DNA of 64,000 nt from assembly GCA_034509735.1 (NCBI GenBank), contig JACGWO010000005.1:33448479-33512478 (forward strand), given 5' to 3'. The translations under genes and the position numbers were made by a program. Within the stretch, counting starts at the first letter, position 1. Each line of letters opens with the position of its first letter. The notes beneath the pieces were generated by a model. The model searched no databases, was not told the origin of the DNA, and saw only the letters and a program-made list of their open reading frames with translations. Shown here one piece after another: positions 1-11,098 of this stretch. This stretch comes from Sesamum alatum (taxonomy: Eukaryota; Streptophyta; Magnoliopsida; Lamiales; Pedaliaceae).

Positions 1-108
1 AGGATGATCATGATCATAATTACAGAGCACAATTGTAATGGAAAAACACAAGAGAAAAGTATCATTGTCACAAACTTTCTTTTTCAAAAAACAGAGAAAG
101 AAACTAAC

Positions 109-1840
<1,732 letters not shown>

Positions 1841-1874
1841 GGGCTAACTAGATACCCCTTTTCGTCCATTTAGA

Positions 1875-2478
1875 GGCAAAATTGCAAATTAGTCCCACAG
1901 TTAGGGTCATTTAAAAATTTGACCCCATCCTTTAAGGAATTTTAAAATTAATCCCATATTTTGTTGAAAGCTGTAAAACAAAATGTAAAAACGTTGCAAA
2001 AATGACCACCCAACAATAGATGTTAAATGTTAACTAAAAAAAAAAAAAAATCACGTCAAAGTCACGTACACTAAGCTAAGAGGCTGAAAAACAGGGAAGG
2101 GGGAATGCTCTAAAAAAGCTGTCATTTGTTTCCTCTTATTTTTTTTATTTTAGTATGTTTTGTGGTTGTCCGAACAAGAGATAAAAACTGAAAATTTAAG
2201 TAAAAAATAGTGAAAAGTAATATTTTTTTGGTAAATTTAAGAAATATGGAATTCATTTTTTGGTCTATATTACTCATGCAATTTCCGTCCCATTACTAGT
2301 TGCCAGGGGCAAAATAATGGTTAGTCGTTAAAATTTAACGTCTGTTCGTGGGAGGGTCACTTTTGCGAAGGTTTTAAATTTTTTTCACAATCTGTAACGA
2401 AGAATTTTAAATTTCTATAAAGTACGGGGTTTAATTTGAAATGGTCCTAAATTATAAGATTAATTTTACAATTTTACC
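1875..2478. mobile_element. Mutator-like inverted-repeat element (MITE) upstream of the aspartic proteinase gene
   Basis: Long imperfect terminal inverted repeats: the left end begins GGCAAAATTGCAAATTAG, and the reverse complement of the right end begins GGTAAAATTGTAAAATTAA. The similarity continues for about 70 bp on each side. No transposase ORF is present. Flanks TCCATTTAG and TCTTTTTAG match at 7 of 9 positions, which would fit a decayed 9-bp target duplication if the border is shifted by a base or two. It ends within about 60 bp of the presumed leader exon. Confidence 0.65.
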
Positions 2479-3160
2479 TCTTTTTAGAACTTCAAAAAAA
2501 GTACTGGATAACATGTGTGGTCAGATGAGTGGTGGGAGGATGACCACGTCTCACACGTCGCGCGTGGACGAAACGGAAGCGGGTAGGTTTGAAATATAAA
2601 CGAAACTCGGTGTACACGCGCGGCAGAGCAATTAGGCAGTGTAGCTTTTTCACTTTCTTAAGGCACCAATAGAATAGTAGCGAAGTTGCCTAGAAATTTC
2701 TTCTGCTTACCAAGGAGAAGTTGACAGGTGGGTGTGGTTCGGAAATTCTTGAAAACTTATTGACAATTGCATCAATAATTCAATTTTTCGTAAATTACTT
2801 ATTTAAAAAAGGAAATTTTGATGAATTTTAAATTTGGTGAATTATCAATTGAGGAATCCTCTTCATTTTTGCGTGTGGATAAGTGGATAATAAATAATAG
2901 CGGCTTAGAATTAAATTCATCAATAATAATTATGTCGTACTTATTTATATTTATGTGTAAATAGATACAAGTGTGATGTTTAATGTGTATTATTTATTGA
3001 CTTTGTATGAATACCAAATGGCATAAGGTTCAACCATCAATTGTAAATTTTGATTTCAAAAGTTAAAAGAGTGAAATCAACAAGCTGTTCACGTTAAAAA
3101 TGGCTTGGGTTGTATTATAAATTTTGCAGATCAAAGTCATATCAGCGCTAGCAAGTCTGT
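2479..3160. other. Intergenic, no gene seen
   Basis: AT-rich sequence with a slightly GC-richer patch near 2540-2640 (several CGCG). No coding exon, RNA gene or clear repeat boundary was recognised. Confidence 0.5.
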
Positions 3161-4222
3161 GTTTTTTTTTTTTTGTTTTTTTTTAAACAGTAAAAAAGAT
3201 TACCATTTTATTGTTACAGATCAAATATCGTTATAAAAGGAGAGGTCGTTGTTCGAGTACAAAAACTAGTGACATCAGAAGTTAGAACTTCTTCAAGGCA
3301 AGGCGGCATTTGCAGAAAGATCTGTAGAACTGAAGCATTTACAGCGGGGGTATGATCCAAAAGATCCACAGCTCTGTTACCCTCCCGATAGCAAAAACAC
3401 GCCGACACCGATCAGAATTAAGATAAAATCCACCAGGAATCCCTGAGCAATGGGATTAAATTTGTCTGCACCGCCCCTTCCCTGTGAAGAAGGCAAAGTA
3501 GTGTTTGAGAATCAGATTCAATAATAATTCTATCCATTCCATACATTTGAGCAATGTAAACACCTTCCCTTGAGGCACAACATTCCGCCATATTATTTGT
3601 AGCAATTCCTATTGACATATAGAAAGTAAGGACAAACTTAGCTTTTGAATCTCTAATAATGCCACCACAAGCCAAGGGTCCGGGATTACCAAGGGAGGAA
3701 TCGTCAATATTAAGTTTAAAATAGTTATTTGGAGGAGGCATCCATTTACAAATAACTGTAAATGTTCTACGAGCTACCTTGTCAATATTATGAAACCTTG
3801 GATTTGTTAACATCTTTACATTTTGCCAGATAGTCGTTGTGTCAATAGTAGTGTTACGAAATATAGCCGCATTCCTATTTTTCCAAATTAGCCACAAAGT
3901 TGTTGCTAACAGGGATTGTCTGTACGGGTGTGACCAAGTTTATAGAAAATGAGTAATGGATTTGTATGTTGTATGTCAGTAGATAGATGTACTCTTGCAA
4001 AAATAGAAAAATAAGGGCATCGAACAAAAGTATGATGGAAATCATCCCACTCAGAGGTGCACAGGGTGCCAATAGGGGAGGGGAGTCGATGCCTTGTATA
4101 CAGGAATTGGGCTCTAGGGAGAGAGAGATGACAAAGCAACCAGAGGAAAAACTTTATCTTAGGCTCCACATTGAGTATCCACAAAATAGTCCATGGGAAT
4201 GGGGGGAGTTGTGAATTATAAG
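3161..4222 (-). pseudogene. 5'-truncated LINE retrotransposon: RT zinc-binding and RNase H domains, with poly(A) tail
   Basis: Read on the minus strand this is the 3' part of a plant LINE ORF2. From upstream: the zf-RVT region (LNVEPKIKFFLWLLCHLSLP, then a C...C zinc-binding segment), 3906..4184; the RVT_3-type RNase H domain (KLNIDDSSLGNPGPLACGGI, NNMAECCASREG, IIESDSQTLL), 3418..3897; and in another frame the C-terminal REGNRAVDLLDH segment, 3214..3408. At least two frame changes and a stop break the reading frame, so it is a dead copy. The homopolymer-T run at 3161..3184 on the plus strand is the poly(A) tail, immediately after the ORF end. The upstream part is separated by a nested LTR element and resumes at 8280. 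Confidence 0.85.
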
Positions 4223-4542
4223 TGATGCCGTTAAAAAGCGAGATCGACTAAATTTGTATTAAGTGGCAACACGTTTACACCAGAACTCTTACAAGCCAAA
4301 AAATTTTCCCTTGTGAGAGAATGAAGAGGGGTATTTATACTAGTGGGAATATGTGATATTTGGGGTAAGTAAGAGTAAAGTACTACTTTGCCCTTCACCT
4401 ACTCCTGTGACATGGGTACAATTCGTTTATAAGGGATATTTCAGTAATTTGCCACACTCGCCAATTTAGTGTGTTTGACTTTGGCCTTTTCATTATGGGA
4501 CCTCCCACTTGCCTTATTTGGAGCAATTTATTTCCTCCATCA
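4223..4542 (-). repeat. 3' LTR of the nested retrotransposon
   Basis: About 320 bp, aligned along its whole length with 7950..8279. On the minus strand it contains a TATA-like TATAAATACCCC about 100 bp from one end. Flanked outside by ATAAG. Confidence 0.9.
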
Positions 4543-4560
4543 ACAGCCCCTCAACTTCTA
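4543..4560 (-). other. Polypurine tract of the nested LTR element
   Basis: On the minus strand AAGTTGAGGGGCTGT abuts the TGATGGAGG start of the 3' LTR, the expected position for the second-strand primer. Confidence 0.6.
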
Positions 4561-5759
4561 TATACTAAGTATAGTATTTAGGAGTTGACTCAAATTGGTA
4601 TGCTCCGTTGAGTGCAGGATTGGTCCCTTCATATACTTGCTAGATCTTTGCTAGTTCTTTTGTTAAACTTTGGCAAAGACCCAATCACTGGCTTATCATC
4701 GTCTGAACTGTTTCCATCTTCTTTGGCTGAATAATATGTGACAATTGTTGTTCATATTCTCCCACAAAATAGCAATAATAATAATAAGGAAGTATACATG
4801 ATTTTAAGCAATAGACTAATTAATTGATTAAGTGGTTGAAATAAAAAAAAAAATTGAGCCACCAACAGTTTGGTAATAAGCTCGTGTGCACGTGCATGTT
4901 TGTTATTATATTATCTCAAAATCGTGACACTAAGAAATGTGATGCTTACCCATTTTTTTTAATACATATCTCTCCAATTAAAAATGGAGAGCGCATTACT
5001 TGGGCCAAGGCTTGCATGCTTCGGCCTGCATGTGGTCGAGGCAGCCTACCTCAACCAGAGTTTTTGGTCGAGGCCAAATGCCTCGGCCAATTTTGCCTTG
5101 GCCTAATTTCGATCGAAGTGCGTTCGGGGCGTCTCGCCTTAGCCTTTTTTCGAGCTCGATGGCTTGTCGCTATATACATATGTCGTTCTATAACTGCCTT
5201 GCGAGAAAACTTTTTAATTCTCCTCACTCCACAGCAGTAATTTTCATTGTGGGTTGATTTGGGGCATCAAGAATTCACGCGAGTGTTCATATAATTCGCT
5301 AGATTTTTCCAGAACTTGAAGTTGGGGAAAAGTTGGAAACTTTTCGGTTTCCCTCAATGATACAAGCCCCTATTTTAGATCTCGGTGTCACGCGTTGGAA
5401 AATTCACTCCTAATTCTTTGGCATACTTTGATGGGTTTCTTCTGACGTTTTTAGGATCTTGGAGTAACTCATTCTCTCGAGGCTTTCGATATTTTGCTTA
5501 GCCTTAGGAATGTTGCAATGGCTCGTACTTCTACTTTTTCTTTTCAGTGGTTGTAAATCTTTAGAGTGATCCGCTCTTTCAATAATCCTTGGAGCAAGAA
5601 GTTTTGTCGGAGATTATAGTGGTCGCGAGCATGATTCGCGTGTCTGTCCTCGTCTTACGTCAAGGAAGGAGGACGAGCAACGTTGCTTGCTCCATCATCC
5701 TCTGCAACCTCAAGAGTCGCCATGGGGGTGAGGGGGGCCTAGCACACCCGATGGTTGTT

Positions 5760-6000
5760 GTAATTACGTTGCATTGCGTCATATCAAATTACACCGCGTC
5801 GTGATGCAACATGTTGAATTTGTGATGCGTCGTGTCGAATCGTATCGCATCATGTTGTATTGCATCGCGTCGCGTCATGTTTGAATCGCATCGCATCGCA
5901 TCGCGACGCGTCATGTTGAATTTGCGACGCACCATTGTATTGTGTTGCATCGCATCGCCTCGCGTCATGTCGAATTGCATCGTGTTGTGACGCGACATAT
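5760..6000. repeat. Degenerate short-period CATCGCGTCG-type tandem repeat
   Basis: Inside the retrotransposon internal region. The sequence is a drifting array of CATCGCATCGC / CGTCATGTTGAAT modules, GC-richer than its surroundings. The minus-strand 69-residue open frame over it is a by-product of the repeat and is not called. Confidence 0.7.
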
Positions 6001-6165
6001 TGAATTTATTGGGAGCTTCGTAGGAGTTCCTTTAATCGAATATTTTGGGAACTTCGTAGGAGTTCCTTGTTGCTTGGGAACTTCTTAGGAGTTCCTTCAG
6101 TCGGATTATTTTGGGAGCTTCTTAGGAGTTCCTTGTCGCTTGAGAACTTCTTAGGAGTTCCTTTG
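6001..6165. repeat. Tandem repeat built on GGGAACTTCTTAGGAGTTCC
   Basis: Five copies of a GGGA(G/A)CTTC(G/T)TAGGAGTTCC core, separated alternately by long (TTTAATCGAATATTTT-like) and short (TTGTTGCTT-like) spacers, giving a two-part higher-order unit of about 65 bp. Each core is itself a near-palindrome. Confidence 0.75.
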
Positions 6166-6439
6166 GGGGGTAAATCGTTGAATTATAAAAGAGCATGGCA
6201 TATAAGTAAGAGATAGAAAAGACTCAGCGGAAGTCAAGTCGTAATTTATTAATCAATCGAACTTTGGGCATCCTGGCATGTTACATGATATTTATAGAAA
6301 CTCTTCTAATAACTACTCTAAGTTTCGGGAACCTCTTTCCCCTTTAGCTTTTGTAGTTTTTAAGTATTGTCCTAACTGCTATCGAAACTTGACAGGCCTT
6401 CCTACTTTGTTGTTCTGGAGCCATATTTTCAAGAAAGTA

Positions 6440-7947
6440 TTAACTTCTTACTTCTATCCCGCGTCCCTCTTGGTGTGGTCTCGAAGTTTCCACCTGAGGA
6501 GGATTATTGTGATCTATGTACTCCTTCAGATATCCGTCTTGGATCAGTTTCTCTATTTCATTTTTCAAATGGAAGCAATCTTCGGTGTTGTGGTCGCGGT
6601 CTTCATGGAAAAGATAATATTTGCTAGACTTCATCCTTCCGAGATCCTCCCTCATTCGATGGGGCCACTGAACTATTCCTTGTTGTTTTGCCACAGCGAG
6701 AATCTCGTTGCGAGGTGCTTTCAGCGAAGGCACATGCTTCTGATCTCTTTGACTATTCTCATCTATTTGGGGGCCCAAAAGGTTTTCCTCAGTTGCTTTC
6801 CTCTTGGAAGGAGTTGCATTCCTTACGCTAGAAGTTTCTTCAATTCGAATATACTTCTCCGTGCTTGCCAGGAGGTCGTCTAGTGTGGCGGGGGGCTTCC
6901 TAGCTATAGATTCTCGAAACCTTCCCCTACGTAGATTTTATTGCATGATACTCGCTAGGAGCTCGGGGTTGACATGCAAGACTTCCAAGACAACCTCAGA
7001 AAATCTTTGTACGTACTCTGTAGACTCTGCTGCTCTTGTTGGACTATCGTGAACAAATAAGAGGCGGTCTTTGGGTATCTCTTATTTATCACGAAGTGAT
7101 GTAAAAAGCATTGGGAGAAGCACTCGAAGCTGTCTATCGTGCTAATGGGCAACTGGTTTAACTAGGTCATAGCTTTCCCAGCTAGAGTAGTTCGGAAGAG
7201 CTTGTAGTATGCCGCGTCGTTGGCGTCTAGCAGATCCGCCTTCGCTAGGAAGCAATCCAAGTGATCATGTGGGTCTTTGGTCCCATCATACTCACTGAGG
7301 TTCCGAATCTTAATCTCGGGCTGGATAGCCTCTGCCAGGATGTGAGTGGCAAAGGGACTTCTCTTGGGGGGTGCCACAACTAAAGTTGGGCCCTGGTGGT
7401 CTTTCGTTCCTCCTAAGTTGGCCTGTCTAGCGGCTGCTTGGTTCGCCCTCAGGGACTCGTGCCCTTTCGGCGGTGCGTTTCTTGGTGGTGGTGGGGGCAG
7501 CTCCTCTTCCGGTAGGGAGGCCTGCTCTCCACCTATTCCTCAACGTGTTCGTTTCATTGTTGACTTGCCCCCCCTGTGGTCGCTATTCAGAGGGGTTAGG
7601 CCTATTCCAGAACCTCTATGAGGGTAGAGAGGGGGGTCTTGGCGGCGCAGCCTGCTTCGCAATATACTGAGTGATCGCTCTTAATGCAGCCTGTGCTAAA
7701 GCATCCTCGATCATTTGCCAAAGGGCCTCAGGTGTGAGCTGGAGCATGGGGAGAAAGGAGCGTGCTCCTCCTCCTGCTGCTCTTCCCGTTTTTCTTGTTC
7801 TTGATGCTGTGGTTGGTGGCTTTTTTCTTGGGGCGCGTGCTCGAAGATCCCTTCGAGCTCACCTAAGCCCCCATTCCCATTTTTTGCTCGTGATCTGGTG
7901 TTCATCCTGGAATGCCGAATTGCTGTTTTTCCCACAGACGGCGCCAA
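6440..7947 (-). pseudogene. Decayed gag polyprotein of the nested LTR element
   Basis: Minus-strand fragments read in order from 7947: a charged, Q/E-rich N-terminal region (RSRAKNGNG...), then a Gypsy-type gag core (IRNLSEYDGTKDPHDHLDCF; YYKLFRTTLAGKA), then SFECFSQCFLHHFVINKRYP, and a C-terminal part with CFHLKNEIEKLIQDGYL. These match the conserved retrotrans_gag core typical of plant Gypsy and TR-GAG elements. The pieces lie in two frames and are split by stop codons near 7711 and 7160 and a frame change before 6778, so no intact gag is made. No CCHC knuckle is evident in the surviving part. Confidence 0.8.
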
Positions 7948-7949
7948 GT
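7932..7949 (-). other. Primer-binding site of the nested LTR element
   Basis: On the minus strand, immediately inside the 5' LTR, lies TTGGCGCCGTCTGTGGG. TGGCGCC is the usual start of the tRNA-complementary primer site of many plant Gypsy-type elements. Confidence 0.65.
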
Positions 7950-8279
7950 TGATGTTGCTAAGCAGCGAGATCGACTAAATTGATATTAAGTGGGTGCAAT
8001 TCAACACGTTTACACCAGAATTCTTACAAGCCAAAAAATTCCCCCTTGTGAGATAATGAAGAGGGGTATGTATACTAGTGGGAATATGTGATATTTAGGG
8101 TAAGTAAGAGTAAAATACTACTTTGCCCCCTCACTTACTCCTATTACATGGCTACAATTCGTTTATAGGGGATATTTCAGTAACTTGCCACACATCGCCA
8201 ATTTAGTAAGTTTGACTTCGGCCTTTCCATTGTGGGACCTCCCACTTACCTTATTTGGAGCTATTTATTTCCTCCATCA
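7950..8279 (-). repeat. 5' LTR of the nested retrotransposon
   Basis: About 330 bp, a direct repeat of 4223..4542 with a small insertion (GTGCAATTC) and scattered substitutions. Followed outside by the ATAAG duplication. Confidence 0.9.
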
Positions 8280-8345
8280 ATAAGTATTAGAAATGAGCCA
8301 CTTGTAAGCACTCTTGAGAGTAAAAGTTCCAGTGGCATAAAATTT
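8280..8345 (-). pseudogene. Displaced upstream piece of the truncated LINE
   Basis: Minus-strand translation gives TGTFTLKSAYKWLISNTY, the hallmark F(T/S)(V/L)KSAY linker that precedes the zf-RVT region of plant LINEs. It reads directly, in frame, into NSQLPPFPWTILWILNVEP across the LTR-element insertion once one ATAAG copy is removed. LINE similarity fades beyond about 8345, which marks the approximate 5' truncation. Confidence 0.75.
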
Positions 8346-8816
8346 TAAAGTTATTTAAAATACAATATTTATATAAATTTTTATTTCAAAGATGTTATAT
8401 ATAGTCAAAGTAGGAAAAAACTAAGTATACATAAAATGATAATTTAATATAAATATTGAATTTGTAATGTTGATAAAAGAAGACAAAGGATAAGATTGCT
8501 GAAAAAAATCATGAGAAGATGAAAAAAAAAACAAGAAAAAATAGTTATGCGGAATCAATATACCACAATTCATTCTTTACCAATTATAATATAGTACACA
8601 GATATACATGAAGTAAAAAGACATGAAACAATAAATTCAGAACATGTAAAAGACAATTTTCAAGAAAACAAATTGTAAAGACAAATGAAGGAATAAAATG
8701 TTAGCATGTAATGTGGTTAGAAATCTAATTACAAAACTTTGGTATTAAATAAAGATTGAAAATTTAGAAAGTTAGGATTTCTGATTTTGAGTCTAATTCT
8801 ATTTATTATGGATTAT
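8346..8816. other. AT-rich intergenic, no gene seen
   Basis: Low-complexity A/T-rich sequence with no coding potential recognised. Confidence 0.5.
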
Positions 8817-9708
8817 TGTAGCCCTTTTTCTAGTCAGTTGGCATTGTGCGACAGACAGGCGCACAAGACTCGGCCAGGGGTGCCGGACGGGGTCGGGACA
8901 ATGACGGATGATGGTATCGGCAGCTAGTGCAAGCTGTGATGTGTGTTGGTGCCATGACACAAGGCCAAGTGGTCGACATATGGTACGAAGGTTGGCTGGA
9001 TGGGAAACGTTGGGTGAGGGTACATCCAAGGCTGCACGATCGGTAGACGGGCAGACTTGGGCATTGACAACCAGTGTCAGCATAGTGTGGGCAAGTTGGT
9101 TGAGACTTTATGGGAAGTCGGCAGACAGATGCGAACATATGCGCGAGACTGTCCGAGATGGGTGCCCATGTGCGGAGACGACTTGAAGGCATACGCACAG
9201 GACCGACAGGACTAGACAACTGTTGGACGATGGTCAGGGCATGGTGACTGACTCAGCAGGCTGAAGCAGTGCATGTGGGAGTCATGTGACTGGCGGTTGA
9301 GGGCATCGATCGCTCCTGGACACTTGGAAGGCAGTTTTAGGGCAGTTAGGCTTGTTCTTGCCTATGGTTGGAGTTGTCAACCGCATTGCTGTTGTATATA
9401 AATAGCTTTAAGCCAGTTTACTGAATTTTGTGAATGTTGGACGAGTTCCATTGCATGCAAACCTAGTGATCCTTGTATTTTGGTTAAGCGGTAATAAAAC
9501 ATAAGGTTGGTTTCGACCGTATGTTGTTGTGTTGCTGAAGTTGTTTTATATTCGTATGTTGGTTGCATGCTTGGTTAATTAATCTGTCCACTTACCAAAT
9601 TCATACACGAGGCAATTTATGAGGGAAAAGGCAAGACTGACTAGTTCTTGAGAGGGCTAAGCCGCATAGGTTGTGAAAAATTCTACTGAATAAATTTACC
9701 CTACGACA
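8817..9708 (+). mobile_element. Probable solo LTR of a retrotransposon
   Basis: GC-rich island (about 8830-9340) ending in a promoter-like segment: TATA box GTATATAAATAG near 9393, then AATAAAA near 9493. This is the U3-R organisation of an LTR with no adjoining element body. It can be bounded as TGTAG...CGACA with flanks ATTAT and ATTAC (4 of 5). No protein domain was found; the overlapping open frames on both strands are artefacts of the base composition. The boundaries are uncertain. Confidence 0.4.
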
Positions 9709-9722
9709 ATTACCAACATTAT

Positions 9723-10128
9723 GGAAAAAATGCATTTTATGTCCCATAACTTACACCGTTTGTGATTATGGTTCCATTAATTTTTGACGTAGTAATTTTA
9801 GTCCCATAAGTCCTCACACGTTGCAATTTTATTCCCATTGACGAAATCCGTCAAAATTTTAACGGAAGGAGCACGTGCATGGGACTAAAATTGCAACGTT
9901 TGTGGACTTATGGAACTAAAATTGCAACATTTCATTAGATGTGATTTATGGACTTAACGGAGCACGTGCCAGCATGTGCTCCTTCCGTTAAAATTTTAAC
10001 GGATTTTGTTAATAAGTCTAAAATTGCAACGTTTGTGGACTTATGGGACCAAAATTGCTACGTCAAAAATTAATGGGACCAAAATAAAAAACGGTGTAAC
10101 TTATGGAACATAAAATGCAATTTTCCCC
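9723..10128. mobile_element. Mutator-like MITE, 406 bp, with 9-bp target duplication
   Basis: Fold-back element: the left end carries TGCATTTTATGTCCCATAAC and the right end, reverse-complemented, TGCATTTTATGTTCCATAAG. Pairing extends through most of the element, including the GGAGCACGTGC motifs in both arms. Flanks CAACATTAT (9714..9722) and CAACATTGT (10129..10137) are a 9-bp duplication with one mismatch, the size produced by MULE transposases. No ORF. Confidence 0.88.
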
Positions 10129-10214
10129 CAACATTGTTATAGTTATTAGAATTTCTTAAAGCACAATTTCATGCTGAATAATACAATTTCTATTCACCGT
10201 ATTACGTTTACCCA

Positions 10215-10400
10215 CCCAATCTAGACCTTTCCTGGGCCCATAGTTGAGGCCCATTATCCTAATCAGGATTCGCCCACAATTTGAGAACTCTTTTGGGCTG
10301 AGCCGAAGTTTCTATCTCAACTTTCAATCATGGGCCAGGCCGGGAACTCCAACCACATAGCCCATTATATATGAACTGGCGCAACCGATTCCCGAGTGTA
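10215..10400 (+). promoter_or_regulatory. Promoter rich in TGGGCC/GGCCCA (site II) motifs
   Basis: At least five TGGGC(C/T) or complementary motifs (CTGGGCCCATAG, GAGGCCCATTA, TTTTGGGCTGAG, CATGGGCCAGG, TAGCCCATT) lie in 160 bp upstream of the small membrane-protein gene. Such clusters are known TCP-factor targets in plant housekeeping and organelle-related genes. A leader exon probably follows (about 10400..10523, donor CAGAG/GTGAGA), spliced to an acceptor TTTTAACAG at 11027; it carries a short upstream ORF. Confidence 0.5.
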
Positions 10401-11098
10401 AAGTTGCTGAGCGTGAATGATTACCTCGTACCATCAAAGTTTCAAATTTCAGCTTTCGCAGTTATAAATCACGAGCTTGCAATTGATCAGTCATCATACA
10501 GCTGGAGCAGTTCAAGGCAGAGGTGAGATGTTGTCAGCCATACTCTAAGCGAATGTTTTCTTGTTAGTATGCAATTGGCTGCTGAAGTGTTCGACGAAAT
10601 GTCTCAATAGCTCTGTGACTGTAAACTACTCATTTAGAACTGCATCTAAAACCCTTCTTCTTTGTTTGTTTGTTTTGTTTTATTTTCATTTTGACAAGGA
10701 AAGGGAAGATACGTTTACCATTTATATTGAATTCTATTGAAGTGTTATTTTCTGGACGAATTGAGCTGGTTGTGGAATTGCTTATAAGTTGAGTTATCTA
10801 GGTGAATGTTTCTATTGATCTACTATATTCTGTCACTCTGATTTTCGTGGTTCCTTGGTGTGCTCTGAATCAGAAGGAGTCTCTGGTTGTTGGGTCATGT
10901 TTGCTTTATGTCAAAATAAAATAAGAAAGTTATTTGATTTCTGGTGACGCTACTATTGTTGTTTGTCCACTGGAATGGAGCTAAAATCTGTTCCACTATT
11001 TTCATGAGAAATGATCTCTTTTAACAGACTGACATTGCCCGGCCCCGCCCACCAAAAGGATTTGTAAAGAAGGGAAAGTAGTTGAAGGATACTAGACG

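Larger units (their letters stand above)
4223..8279 (-). mobile_element. Complete gag-only LTR retrotransposon (TR-GAG/LARD-like, Gypsy type) nested in the LINE
   Basis: Two direct long terminal repeats (4223..4542 and 7950..8279), both running TGATG...CATCA, bound an internal region of about 3.4 kb. A perfect 5-bp target-site duplication ATAAG lies at 4218..4222 and 8280..8284. On the minus strand the 5' LTR is followed directly by a primer-binding-like TTGGCGCCGTCTGTGGG, and a purine-rich tract (TTGAGGGGCTGT) precedes the 3' LTR. Only a decayed gag reading frame is present; I see no protease, reverse transcriptase, RNase H or integrase. The element is therefore non-autonomous. The two LTRs differ by numerous substitutions and small indels, so the insertion is not recent. 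Confidence 0.92.

Noticed and set aside
5789..5998. 69-residue frame rich in Arg/Asp/Met
   Set aside because: Produced by the CATCGC-type tandem repeat.
5760..6165. Possible CRISPR-like array (repeats with spacers)
   Set aside because: The repeats are degenerate, the spacers are themselves repeated, the genome is eukaryotic, and the array is inside a retrotransposon.
6278..6883. 201-residue plus-strand frame
   Set aside because: Opposite strand of the recognisable retrotransposon gag; no independent coding evidence.
8799..9219. Overlapping open frames on both strands in the GC-rich block
   Set aside because: Both strands are open because of base composition; neither resembles a protein family, and the block looks like an LTR.
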